This document shows positions 6,776 through 14,756 of a stretch of 64,000 bases of DNA, piece after piece. Source of the stretch: a virus. The notes beneath the pieces were generated by a model, which ran no database searches, was not told the origin of the DNA, and saw only the letters and a list, made by a program, of their open reading frames with translations. Positions within the stretch are counted from its first letter, which is position 1, and each line of letters opens with the position of its first letter. The stretch covers positions 1 to 64,000 of the IMG/VR virus record IMGVR_UViG_3300036785_000296. One strand, 5' to 3'. Position numbers and translations under genes: made by a program.

Positions 6776-6883
6776 TCAGAACCACCTCCGGCGGATCGGG
6801 ACGAGCCTGCCCAGGCGCGAGACCACCGCTTGCAGCTCGATGGCGACCGGCGTCTTCGGCCCCTGCGGCTGGCCGTACTTCAC
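6776..6883 (-). CDS. Possible small basic protein, 35 aa
   Basis: A GTG start at 6883 overlaps the TGA of the upstream Acb2-like gene (GTGA junction). The 35-residue product begins KYGQPQGPKTPVAIEL and ends in a basic RRRWF. Support is the coupling and coding-like third-position G+C; it could be chance. Confidence 0.4.
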   Translation of the reverse strand: MKYGQPQGPKTPVAIELQAVVSRLGRLVPIRRRWF

Positions 6884-7326
6884 GCCGTCAGGGCCTTCAC
6901 CGCCCACATCACCGCGCGCTCCAGATCGGTGACCGCCAGCGCCCTGTAGCGGTCCTCGGACGGCAGGCCCTCCTTCCGCCTGACGATCTCCACCTGATCG
7001 AACAGCGCCTCAAGCTCGGTCGCCTTCGTCTTGATCGCGTCGTGCAGATTGCGCTCGTCCACGCTCAGCGCCCGGTAGCGCGGACGGAAGCGGCTCGTCG
7101 GCAGCTTCGGATCGGCGCTCTGGCGCGCGTCGGGCTCGCCCTCGTAGACGTGCGTCGCCCGCTCGGGCGGGCCGGGATAGAGCTTGTCGTCCGACACCAT
7201 CGCCTCCTTCTCGTGAACCAGCCGGGTGATCACGCTGCGCGCCTGCTCCGGTGTCAAGCTGTCCAGGCGCTCTAGCATGCCATCGACGTGGACGTGGGTG
7301 ATGGGCAGATCGTCAGGCAGGCTCAT
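6880..7326 (-). CDS. Acb2/Tad1-type hairpin-domain protein (candidate anti-CBASS/anti-Thoeris sponge)
   Basis: The C-terminal 68 residues (81-148) carry the pattern I associate with the Acb2/Tad1 hairpin domain: RYRALSVDERNLHDAIKTKA, ELEALFD, then RYRALAVTDLERAVMWAVKA and a final LT. Acb2 forms helical-hairpin hexamers that sequester cyclic oligonucleotides and so block CBASS; some members also bind the Thoeris signal. Here the domain follows an N-terminal extension of 80 residues (acidic helix plus a linker with KLYPGPPERATHVYEG) not found in the smallest members. The ATG at 7326 starts the protein, overlapping the upstream gene by 14 bases. The family call is from pattern memory, so confidence is moderate. 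Confidence 0.6.
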   Translation of the reverse strand: MSLPDDLPITHVHVDGMLERLDSLTPEQARSVITRLVHEKEAMVSDDKLYPGPPERATHVYEGEPDARQSADPKLPTSRFRPRYRALSVDERNLHDAIKTKATELEALFDQVEIVRRKEGLPSEDRYRALAVTDLERAVMWAVKALTA

Positions 7327-7810
7327 GCGGCTGTGTCGCGTCAGCCTCGGGCGGTTGGTAACCGCGCAGCTTCTTCTCCAGATCGAGACGGGTTGGGCAG
7401 TCGGGGTTCGCCTTGAACTCCGCTGTGATCTGCCGGTCATGCTTGATCTGCCTCGCGTGGCGATCCCTCTCCATCTTCCATTCTCCTGCGCGCAGCCTGA
7501 CTGCCATTTCGTGGTCTCGGGGCGTCATTCGCCCCTCGCGGATGCGGATGTTCCTGCCTACGACGTGCAGGCGATCCTCCTCGAACATCTCAAGCTGCGT
7601 GCCCACCCCGCCTTGCAACTGCCTGCGGTCGTCGGCATCGACGCCGTCCGAAGCCTGCTGCGTGATGCCGACCACGAGCGTGCTGTCGGCTCTCATCTCC
7701 TCGGCGAGGCGCTCTTTGAGGATATTGTTGTCCGTCCGTCCGGTGGGGTTTTCCGCCTCAAGCTGGCGACGCAGCCTCTGGATGACGGCGGTCAGGCGCC
7801 GGTTCTTCAT
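7313..7810 (-). CDS. Hypothetical charged protein, 165 aa
   Basis: Unrecognised. It is highly charged and mainly helical, with a basic N-terminus (MKNRRLTAVIQRLRRQLE), a central RIREGRMTPRDHEMAVRLRA block and a C-terminal acidic tail. It follows the ParB-like gene with a 4-base overlap, suggesting joint expression with packaging and partition-like functions. Confidence 0.6.
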   Translation of the reverse strand: MKNRRLTAVIQRLRRQLEAENPTGRTDNNILKERLAEEMRADSTLVVGITQQASDGVDADDRRQLQGGVGTQLEMFEEDRLHVVGRNIRIREGRMTPRDHEMAVRLRAGEWKMERDRHARQIKHDRQITAEFKANPDCPTRLDLEKKLRGYQPPEADATQPHEPA

Positions 7811-8646
7811 CTCTCGTCCTCCAGCAAGTCAGCCAGCTTGGCCAGATACGACGACACCTTGCGGCAGGCCTCGACACTCAGCCCCTCGACCGGCTCGTCG
7901 CCGATGATGGCAAGGGTTGCCTTCGGATCGTCATCGATCTGGCCATACGCCAGGATCGTCTCCAGGCAAGTCGAAGCGCTCCGCGCCCGCCGCTCACGCT
8001 CTTCCTCGACGCGCTTCGCTTCCGCGAGCCGTCCCTGGTATGCGCCCTCGGCTTCCAGCAGCGACATCGTCTGTTCGCGCACCTGGGTGGCCAGGTCGAA
8101 CGCGCCTTCTGTCAGCCGCTGCAACCGACCTTCGACGCTCTCGTTCTGGTCGCGGACTTTCACAGCCTCGGCGTAGGCGTCGTTGAGCGTCCGCGTGCCT
8201 GCGAAGACGGCGGGGGCGACGGTCGGGGTCTCCTTGAGGACGAGGCGGGCCTTCGACAGTGTGACCTTGTTGACGCCCTCTTGGTTGTTTCCTGAGGAAA
8301 CATCAGCGCGCTTCAGCTTCTCCGGCTCCGGGTAGACCATCGCGACGGACATCGCGCACTGACCCCTGGTCAAGTGCCGCCTTCGGATATTGTCCGACAG
8401 GATGCGCCGGAGCACGGCAGCTTCGTCGCCCTCGAAGGTCTCGAACCTGGGCTCGACCTCGGCGCGACGGCAGGCCTCCAGGCGATTGCGGCCATCGATC
8501 AGCAGCCCGTCGCGGTCGATCAGCAGCGGATGGTTGAGCCCGTTCTCGGCGATGTCGGCCGCCAGTTCGTCCAGCGCCTCGTCGTCCAGCATCGGGAAGA
8601 GGGCGGCGAAGGGATGGACGCCGTTGATCTGCGAGCCGTCAGCCAT
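7807..8646 (-). CDS. ParB/Spo0J-like nuclease-domain protein
   Basis: Residues 11-95 match the ParB N-terminal (ParB/Srx) fold: HPFAALFP, LAADIAENGLNHPLLID and the signature box DGLLIDGRNRLEACR (GRNR at 52-55), followed by a helix bearing RRHLTRGQ. This fold binds CTP in true ParBs and occurs in phage DNA-binding or nuclease proteins. The C-terminal half (170-279) is a coiled coil with REQTMSLLEAEGAYQGRLAE. No ParA partner is nearby, so partition is unlikely; a role in DNA packaging, genome modification or regulation is more plausible. The ATG lies in a CATATC context just downstream of the large terminase. Confidence 0.8.
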   Translation of the reverse strand: MADGSQINGVHPFAALFPMLDDEALDELAADIAENGLNHPLLIDRDGLLIDGRNRLEACRRAEVEPRFETFEGDEAAVLRRILSDNIRRRHLTRGQCAMSVAMVYPEPEKLKRADVSSGNNQEGVNKVTLSKARLVLKETPTVAPAVFAGTRTLNDAYAEAVKVRDQNESVEGRLQRLTEGAFDLATQVREQTMSLLEAEGAYQGRLAEAKRVEEERERRARSASTCLETILAYGQIDDDPKATLAIIGDEPVEGLSVEACRKVSSYLAKLADLLEDER

Positions 8647-8661
8647 ATCAACGTCCTTACG

Positions 8662-10248
8662 TCAGGCCGCCAACTTATACCAGACGCCGAGATCAGTGCC
8701 GACGTGGCCGTTGGCCAGCACCAGCGCGTCCCAGTCGTCGGGGCTTTCCCGGCCGCGCTTCTTGAGATCGGCCTTCGCCTCGATCTGGATTTGGCCCCGG
8801 CTGGTGAAGAAGTACTTGATGTCGCCTGCCTCTGCGGCGAGGTCGTCGTCGCCTGGATCGATGTCGATGTCGCCGTCGATGAAGCGCTGGCGCATCCCCC
8901 AGTTCAGCTCGGCGCGCAGGTTCAGGTAGCGCTCGGTCTGCTGGAAGCGCGGATCGTCCGGATCGAGGATCACGGTCGGCTGCTCGCCCACGTTCACCGG
9001 CACGATCTCGACATGCCGCAGCAGCTTGTAGGCATCCTTGCCCGCCTCGCTGTCGTCCAGGCCGTTCTGCAACTCCTTCAGCCGGTCGGTGACGCCGCCG
9101 CCAATGCCGGTGTCATCGACCTTGACCTTCGTCGCGCCGGTCTCGCGGATCGCCACGATCACCCGGCCGGTGGTCTGCATGGTGTCTTCCTTGCCCGAGC
9201 GGAAGACCCTGCGGAACCACGCACCGCGCCGCACGTAGGCGACGCTGTGATCGTCGCCGAAGCGCGCCACGTCCACGCCAAGCTCGCACTCGGTCGGATG
9301 CGGCGTGATCTCGCGGAGCTGCGCGGCGCTGATCGCGCTCAGCGGCACCAAGCCGTCCGTCGCCTGCTCGGGGAACTGGCCCAGCACCTTCGAGCGATAG
9401 ATCGGGCTGTCCTCGCCCCACTTCTTCTTGCGCTCCTCGACCCAGATCGGCGAGACCAGCAGCGGACGCAGGAAGTCGGGCACCTCCTCGCCGGTGAAGT
9501 TCGGGCTCTCGAAGGCGTTCATCTTGATGACGTGCCAGCCCGAGCCCGGCTTGCAGACGTCGTGGAACTCGGTCGAGGGATCGTCCGGATTGCCGATGGC
9601 GAACATCCGCGAGTACTCGTTCGCCGCCATCGATGAGACCGCGTCCCACAGGCCTTTGGCAATGCCGCCCGCCTCGTCCAAGATCACCAGCACATACTTC
9701 TGGTGCAGCCCCTGGATCGAGGTCGGCGCGGTGTCTGAGGGCGAGCGGCCGAACGCCACAAGCTCTTGGTTCTCCAGCTTCCACTCGGTCTGGAGCATGC
9801 GCCCGATCAGGTTGCCCTGCCGATGGATGCGGTTCAGCTCGCGCCAGAGCAGCGCCCTCACCTGGGGCGCGGTCGGCGCCAGGGTCACCACGAAGGCCTC
9901 CCCAGGCTCGTGGCAGGCGATCCACCACGCCGTCAGGATCGCCGCCATGTAGGTCTTGCCCACGTCGTGGCAGCTCTGCACCGCCACCTGACGATTGTCG
10001 CGCACCGCCTCGGCCATCGTCTTCTGCGCCGACCAGAGGAAGCCGTAGAGGTGCTCGAACACGAAGCCGACCGGGTCGTGCTGATAGACCAGCAGCTTAG
10101 AGGTCTTCTCCCTCCGCCTCCGGTCCTGCTCCGCCCTCGCCGCCGCCAGCACTGCCTGCGCGCGCTGCAAAGTCAGCGAGCCGGTCGATGAAGTTGGATA
10201 GCTGAGCGTCACTGAGGCTCTCGAACCGAAGCGGGATGGCGCCGCCAT
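8662..10248 (-). CDS. terL: Terminase large subunit (ATPase-nuclease)
   Basis: The packaging motor. The ATPase domain has an adenine/P-loop region QVAVQSCHDVGKT (Walker A about 92-99) and Walker B LVILDEAGG (about 187-195). The RNase-H-like nuclease has GVDVARFGDD (Asp 326), VDDTGIGGGV (377-386) and SPDDWDALVLA (502-512). Total length of 528 residues is typical. The Walker A box lacks the usual Gly before the Gly-Lys-Thr (SCHDVGKT instead of GHGVGKT). The ATG at 10248 gives a 152-base overlap with terS, so the true start is probably downstream, near 10150 (GTG) or around 10096 after the GGAGG cluster. The start is therefore uncertain. Confidence 0.9.
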   Translation of the reverse strand: MAAPSRFGSRASVTLSYPTSSTGSLTLQRAQAVLAAARAEQDRRRREKTSKLLVYQHDPVGFVFEHLYGFLWSAQKTMAEAVRDNRQVAVQSCHDVGKTYMAAILTAWWIACHEPGEAFVVTLAPTAPQVRALLWRELNRIHRQGNLIGRMLQTEWKLENQELVAFGRSPSDTAPTSIQGLHQKYVLVILDEAGGIAKGLWDAVSSMAANEYSRMFAIGNPDDPSTEFHDVCKPGSGWHVIKMNAFESPNFTGEEVPDFLRPLLVSPIWVEERKKKWGEDSPIYRSKVLGQFPEQATDGLVPLSAISAAQLREITPHPTECELGVDVARFGDDHSVAYVRRGAWFRRVFRSGKEDTMQTTGRVIVAIRETGATKVKVDDTGIGGGVTDRLKELQNGLDDSEAGKDAYKLLRHVEIVPVNVGEQPTVILDPDDPRFQQTERYLNLRAELNWGMRQRFIDGDIDIDPGDDDLAAEAGDIKYFFTSRGQIQIEAKADLKKRGRESPDDWDALVLANGHVGTDLGVWYKLAA

Positions 10249-10642
10249 CTTCGCCCGTGTGCCGCTGCGTTGTCACCCTCCCGAAGCGCTTCGGCTGCTT
10301 GTGCGCCGTCGTCCACTTGATCGCGTCGATGGCCACCCGCGCCGCGTTGGCGTCGATCTTCCCCTGCGAGGTCAGGTAGGTGATGCGCTCGGCTTTCTCG
10401 GCATCGCTGAGCGCGCTGTACTCCTTCGCGCGCAGGTACATGTCCGCGAACTCAGGGTGCGCGTCCATCCACTGGTAGACGGTGGACCGCCCCGGCATGT
10501 CGTCGTCATCGTTGCAGATCGTCCAGAGGTCTCTGCCCTGACGCAGGCGGCTGCACAGCTCTTCGGCTAGCTCTGGGGTGTAGGTGGTGGGCGCCCCTGG
10601 CCTACGCTTCTCGGCGAACGGATCGAACGGCTTCTTGGCCAT
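10097..10642 (-). CDS. terS: Terminase small subunit
   Basis: The 181-residue protein has an N-terminal helix-turn-helix (TYTPELAEELCSRLRQGRDL, MPGRSTVYQWMDAHPEFADM) followed by a helical oligomerisation region and AIKWTTAHKQPKRFGRVTTQ, the standard layout of small terminases that select the packaging site. It lies directly upstream of terL. The Gly/Glu-rich tail (residues 163-181) overlaps the terL frame. Confidence 0.85.
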   Translation of the reverse strand: MAKKPFDPFAEKRRPGAPTTYTPELAEELCSRLRQGRDLWTICNDDDDMPGRSTVYQWMDAHPEFADMYLRAKEYSALSDAEKAERITYLTSQGKIDANAARVAIDAIKWTTAHKQPKRFGRVTTQRHTGEDGGAIPLRFESLSDAQLSNFIDRLADFAARAGSAGGGEGGAGPEAEGEDL

Positions 10643-10717
10643 GTGGGGCGAAAGAGCGGGGCGACGCCGGGAATGGAGCGCCGCCCCCAGTTTATCGCAG
10701 CACGCGGGGGTGCGCTG

Positions 10718-10846
10718 CTAGTCCTTGTCGGCGGCCTGGGCCTCTTCGGCCTCTTCGTGTTCGTCCGCCTCGTCGGCCTGGGCCTCGACCTTCTCGTCTT
10801 CGACCTTCGGCTCTTCGTGATGCTCGGCGTCGTGGGTGTCGCTCAT
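10718..10846 (-). CDS. Small acidic protein, 42 aa
   Basis: The product is almost wholly Glu/Asp/Ala/Lys (HHEEPKVEDEKVEAQADEAD) and would be disordered or coiled. AGGAAGG lies 6 bases before the ATG at 10846. The open frame continues upstream to possible starts at 10960 (ATG) and 11083 (GTG), which would add a basic Arg/Lys/Gln segment. I prefer the short form on Shine-Dalgarno grounds. The remaining bases to 11100 show no better gene and include a GATATC site at 11091-11096. Confidence 0.5.
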   Translation of the reverse strand: MSDTHDAEHHEEPKVEDEKVEAQADEADEHEEAEEAQAADKD

Positions 10847-11100
10847 GGTCGTCCTTCCTGCGTCACGGGTGCTGATCCGGCGCGCCTTGTCCTGCCTCAA
10901 GCGACGCTTGAGCGCGGCGTCCTCCAGCCTTCGCTGGTCTGGCGAGCGCCGATCCCCCATAGCCCAGGCCCCAAAGAGCCCCCGGCCGGTTGCGATGGGC
11001 CGGGAGCCAAGTTGGTCGATCAAGTCGTAGTCGGAACCTCCGACCGCCCCATGAAGACCGGCCGAAGGTCCAGCCACGCTCACGCTTTCTGATATCGTTG

Positions 11101-12036
11101 TCAAGCGCGCCGCCGCTGATGGACATCGTTCCAGTCGCCCTTGTCCTCGTCGGGCAGACGCACGATCACCCTGACCTTCTGGCCGCGCGCGACACGCCGC
11201 GCCAGATCGTAGGTCGCGCCCTCGCCGGTGTAGTAGGGCGGCCCGTCGCGGTCGCCGTAGATATGCAGCAGCCTGCACTCGGGCGGCGGCTCCCAGTTCG
11301 CCAGATGATGCGCGTCGAGCGCCGCCCAGGTCGGGATGCCAAACATCTTCGTGCAGCTCAGCGCGGTCTCGACGCCCTCGCTGACGCCCATCTCTTCGGC
11401 CACTGGAGCGAGGCGCACCGCCCCGCCCACCGGGAAGTCGCCCTTCGTGGTGATCTTGGCCTCCTCCAACGGCGCCTTGCGACCTTCGGGGGTCAGCAGC
11501 ACTGTCTGGAGCTGTAGCGCTCGCAAGCCATCCGCGCTCAGCACGCGCGCGATCAGCGCGGACCATCGCGCCCCTGCCCACTCATATGTCCCCGCCCGCA
11601 ACTCTCTCGGGTACGAGCCCTTCGTGTCGCAGCGGTAGTCGAGATATTGACCAGCAACAGACCCCGGCTCAATCGGCACCGTGTTCTTCCACATCCTGGC
11701 GCGGGCCAGTCGCCAGACCTCCGCATCTGTGGGCGTGCGTAGCGTCGGTGCTGTCATCGGTGCGATCCCTGCTGCCTTGATGATCTCCTCGACGGCGGTC
11801 CAGTAGTCACAGCCAAGCCTGTCCATCACCAGCTTGAGCGGCTTCCCGGCGCCGCAGTGCGTGCATATCCACGTCCCGGTGCCGTCCTTGTCATCGAAGC
11901 GGAACGAGGTCTTGGCGTCGCAGAGCGGGCAGGGGCCGTGCTTGTTTCGCAGCAGCGCGCCGTCGAAGCCTGCGGCGATGGGCAGGATGTCGCGCCAGCG
12001 CCCGTTCAGGGTGTCGAGATCAATGTGCTGCCTCAC
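11101..12036 (-). CDS. DNA primase (zinc ribbon plus Toprim-like domain)
   Basis: Residues 36-61 form a primase zinc ribbon (CPLCD, C36/C39; WICTHCGAG, C58/C61). Downstream lie the Toprim-type signatures VAEEMGVSEGVETALS (Glu about 220) and LLHIYGDRDG (about 257-265). The layout resembles P4-alpha/T7-type primases without a helicase domain; the helicase is the adjacent upstream gene. The GTG at 12036 has GAAGGAG 4 bases upstream and overlaps the helicase gene end by 17 bases, so the Arg-rich upstream frame was left out. Role: primer synthesis at phage replication forks. Confidence 0.85.
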   Translation of the reverse strand: MRQHIDLDTLNGRWRDILPIAAGFDGALLRNKHGPCPLCDAKTSFRFDDKDGTGTWICTHCGAGKPLKLVMDRLGCDYWTAVEEIIKAAGIAPMTAPTLRTPTDAEVWRLARARMWKNTVPIEPGSVAGQYLDYRCDTKGSYPRELRAGTYEWAGARWSALIARVLSADGLRALQLQTVLLTPEGRKAPLEEAKITTKGDFPVGGAVRLAPVAEEMGVSEGVETALSCTKMFGIPTWAALDAHHLANWEPPPECRLLHIYGDRDGPPYYTGEGATYDLARRVARGQKVRVIVRLPDEDKGDWNDVHQRRRA

Positions 12037-13528
12037 GGCGCTCCTTCTCCTTCGCCCGGCGGATGTTGCGGCTCTTGACCCACGAGCGCACGAAGGGCTC
12101 GATTTCGGTGGCTGGCGCGACCTCCCGAACGCGACTGTCGTTCGGCCAGACGCCGTACTTCTCCCTGTAGCTGTGCGCCCACCATCCCGGCTTGTAGCCA
12201 AGCTCGATCTCGAAGGCCTTGAGCCCGGCGGCCCAGGCGGCCTTCTCGGTCCACGGCGCCTCCTTGTTCGTCTTCTTGCGCGTCAGCTCGCTCAGCTCGC
12301 CGTCCTGCACCTCCACGTCGCGCGCCTGCGGCGTGGGCTCGAACCCGCACTCCAGGCAGCGCTTGGCGAACTTCGGCAGCAGCGCCGTGCAGTTCGGGTT
12401 GCTGCACTCGCGCGGCAGCGAGGGCTTCTTCTCGACCTCCTCCTTCCGGGGCGTGCCGTCGTGCAGGCGCGTGTGGTGGATTTCGTCGGGGAAGCCGAGC
12501 CGCAGGATCGAGTCCGAGTGGTCGAGGATCAGCAGCTCGTCCTTCGACGGATGCGTGCGAAGGCCCCGGCCCATGATCTGCACCAGCAGCATCTCGCTCT
12601 TCGTCGGCCGCGCCAGCACGATGCAGGCGATGGTCGGCCAGTCGATGCCCACCGTCAGCGTGGCGATGTTGCAGACCACCTCGACCTCGCCGCTGGCGAA
12701 GCCCTTCCTGATCTCCTCGCGCCGCCACTTCGGCGTGCCGCCGTCCTGATAGGCGACCCTGACGCCCGCGCCCGAGAACTGGCGGTGCAGCGAGAGGGCG
12801 TGCGCCCGGTCCACGCCGAACACCAGGGTCGGCATCCCCTTGCCACGCTGGAGCCACGTCGAGACCACGTCCGCCGTGATCGAGCCGCGCTGCATCGCCT
12901 CACTGAGCTGACCCTCCACGTAGTCCGGACCATGCGTGGTCGATGCCGTCTTGACGCCGCTGAGATCGGGATGGCTGGGCGCGAACACCCTGAACTTGCA
13001 TAGGCGGCCGACACGGATCAGGTCCGCCGTCGTCGCCGAGACGATCAGGGCGTTGAACCAGCGGCCCAGTCCGTTCGACCAGGGCGTTGCCGAGAGCCCG
13101 ATCACCGGCGTCTCCAGCCAGTCCTCGATGATCCGCTTGATCACGAGAAACTGCTCGTGGCACTCGTCCACCAGGATCAGGTCCGGCCGCCGCAGCTTGT
13201 CGAGCTTCAGGCCCATCAGCGTCTTCACGCTGACCACCTGAACCGGCTGGGCGTAGTCGGTCATCTGGTGAGACGCCTGCATGACACCGACGCAGCCCCG
13301 AACGCCCTCCTCCCAGAGCATCCGCACCGTCTGGTCGATCAGGTCGATGCGCGGGACCGTGATCCAGACCCGCCGACCCCTCTCCAGCGCGCTCTCCACG
13401 ATCTTCGCCGCCAGGACGCCCTTGCCGTAGCCCGTGGGCGCCATCAGCACCGGCCGCGTCCGCTTCTCGCTCAAGGCGAGCCGAAGCTTGTCCATCGCCA
13501 CCTGCTGGTAACCGTAGAGGGCCCGCAT
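12020..13528 (-). CDS. Superfamily 2 DEAD/DEAH-type helicase
   Basis: All main SF2 motifs are seen: Walker A APTGYGKG (30-37), Walker B DECH (121-124), motif III SATPW (146-150) and motif VI QIMGRGLR (317-324). A C-terminal zinc ribbon follows (C375, C380, C391, C394), then a basic tail. At 502 residues it is typical of phage SF2 replicative or repair helicases related to type-III-R/RAD25-like proteins. It is the first gene of the leftward operon, just left of the divergent non-coding region, and overlaps the primase gene, so the two are likely partners. Confidence 0.9.
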   Translation of the reverse strand: MRALYGYQQVAMDKLRLALSEKRTRPVLMAPTGYGKGVLAAKIVESALERGRRVWITVPRIDLIDQTVRMLWEEGVRGCVGVMQASHQMTDYAQPVQVVSVKTLMGLKLDKLRRPDLILVDECHEQFLVIKRIIEDWLETPVIGLSATPWSNGLGRWFNALIVSATTADLIRVGRLCKFRVFAPSHPDLSGVKTASTTHGPDYVEGQLSEAMQRGSITADVVSTWLQRGKGMPTLVFGVDRAHALSLHRQFSGAGVRVAYQDGGTPKWRREEIRKGFASGEVEVVCNIATLTVGIDWPTIACIVLARPTKSEMLLVQIMGRGLRTHPSKDELLILDHSDSILRLGFPDEIHHTRLHDGTPRKEEVEKKPSLPRECSNPNCTALLPKFAKRCLECGFEPTPQARDVEVQDGELSELTRKKTNKEAPWTEKAAWAAGLKAFEIELGYKPGWWAHSYREKYGVWPNDSRVREVAPATEIEPFVRSWVKSRNIRRAKEKERREAAH

Positions 13529-14142
13529 GGCTCAGCTTGCCTCGCCCCTAGCACTCTTCCTGAGAGACCCAGACAAACCGCTGGCCAATGGACAGACATC
13601 CTGGCCTTGAGAGGTTGTCCTCCACGCATGTCGGGCATGAGGGTTCGTTCGAGCGCCCATCCTGGGTCCCTCGCTGTCTGTCGCTTTTTCAGGGGAAGCT
13701 GGCGATGTACCCAGCGCGGCCTAGGCCTCGGCGCGCGCCTCGAAATGCGAGCAGCCGACTACGGCGGCCGGGGCTCTCCGGACGATGCGTCGGCGGACAA
13801 TCTGTGGATAGCCTGTGCGAAAAGTGAGGAGAGGCCCTCTTGACCCGGTCCCGTTTCGCTGTCTAGGCTTGGTGTCACGTTGGTCTCGTCGCTGTCACAG
13901 GCGATATCAACTAGGCGGTGCCGGGGTCGGTTCAGGACCCCGCCCGCCGCTCAACTTCCCCCCGAAACAGCAGCTCGCGCAAGCCCCCTTGCGATCACGA
14001 TTTGCGACAACAGGCTGAGCCGCCGTGCGCGCGCCAGGAGCCTTGCTGCGCAGCACGGGTACGAGGACACCAGCGCCCCGCCCCTCGTAGATTGGTCTAA
14101 TACCTACTTGATATCAAACCGTGTCGCTGCCATATGTGATTT
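13529..14142. promoter_or_regulatory. Divergent intergenic region; candidate origin/control region
   Basis: 614 bases with no credible gene separate the leftward replication/packaging operon from the rightward early genes. Contents: a DnaA-like TGTGGATA (13803-13810), two TGTCAC repeats about 25 bases apart near 13872-13898, GATATC (13903-13908), a 7-bp perfect hairpin CGGGGTC/GACCCCG (13922-13928 with 13936-13942), GGTCTAATACC (14094-14104) and a perfect TTGATATCAA palindrome (14108-14117). The arrangement fits a replication origin or master control region; this is inference. Confidence 0.45.
14108..14136 (+). promoter_or_regulatory. Sigma-70-like promoter giving a leaderless transcript
   Basis: TTGATA (14108-14113) and CATATG (14131-14136) are separated by 17 bases. 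A start point 6-7 bases after the -10 would fall on or next to the ATG at 14143, and there is no Shine-Dalgarno, so the mRNA may be leaderless. The -35 lies inside the TTGATATCAA palindrome, a plausible operator. Confidence 0.45.
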
Positions 14143-14562
14143 ATGTCAGACGAACACACCTACGAACACAATCGCGTGTGCGCCCAGTGCGGCAAGCCGA
14201 TCCCCGACGAGCGCGCCAAGCGCGTCCTCTACTGCGACAAGGTCTGCAAGCGGGCCTTCCACAACGTCAGCCAGTGTCGCGGCCAGGAGATCATGGCGTT
14301 CCTCGAAGCGCAGCGCAGGCACTGCCGCGCCAAGTCGGGCAAGAACTCGGAGCACTACGAAATCCAGAAGTTCGCGCGCCAGCAAGTTGCCGAGCTTCTC
14401 GCCGACTACCTGCGGGCGGACAAGCTCAGCGGCCGGGACGCCAGCCTGATCGTGAGGGCGCGGATGGAAGAGGGCGTGCTGGTCATGGACAAGCGCCGCC
14501 GCCAGGATCGGCCGCAGCTCAGCTCGAAGCCCTGGTTCATGGAGAAGGAGCAGAGCGCATGA
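14143..14562 (+). CDS. Zinc-finger hypothetical protein, 139 aa
   Basis: First rightward gene after the control region. The N-terminus has a CAQCGKPIPDERAKRVLYC zinc-knuckle followed by a CKRAFHN stretch, reminiscent of small treble-clef fingers; the rest is a charged helical domain (RQQVAELLADYLRADKLSG). An in-frame TGA at 14137 fixes the ATG at 14143 or later. No ribosome-binding site is present, which agrees with leaderless translation. Confidence 0.7.
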   Translation: MSDEHTYEHNRVCAQCGKPIPDERAKRVLYCDKVCKRAFHNVSQCRGQEIMAFLEAQRRHCRAKSGKNSEHYEIQKFARQQVAELLADYLRADKLSGRDASLIVRARMEEGVLVMDKRRRQDRPQLSSKPWFMEKEQSA

Positions 14563-14756
14563 GCAGGGAGAAGCCCATCGCGTGGCTGATCCGCGAGGAC
14601 TTCGGCGTCAACCGCCCGCGCGTGATGGCGGGCAAGATGTACGTCAGCGAGGACGCGGCCAGGGCGGCGGCGGTGCGGCTGACCAACCGGCACCGGCTCT
14701 GCACCGCGTTCCCGGTGTTCAACCCGACGCCCAAGCAGTTGGGGTGGGTCACATGA
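14559..14756 (+). CDS. Hypothetical protein, 65 aa
   Basis: Unrecognised. It has a short alpha/beta pattern (IAWLIREDFGVNRPRVMAG, SEDAARAAAVRLTN) ending in a hydrophobic segment. It starts within the upstream stop (ATGA). Confidence 0.6.
   Translation: MSREKPIAWLIREDFGVNRPRVMAGKMYVSEDAARAAAVRLTNRHRLCTAFPVFNPTPKQLGWVT

Noticed and set aside
10863-11126. Leftward frame upstream of the small acidic protein
   Set aside because: The 87-residue frame is Arg/Gly/Ala-rich with no Shine-Dalgarno and overlaps the end of the primase gene in the wrong register.
13815-14100. Short rightward frames inside the divergent gap
   Set aside because: They are Arg/Pro-rich with no ribosome-binding site, end in the promoter region and look like chance frames in G+C-rich DNA.
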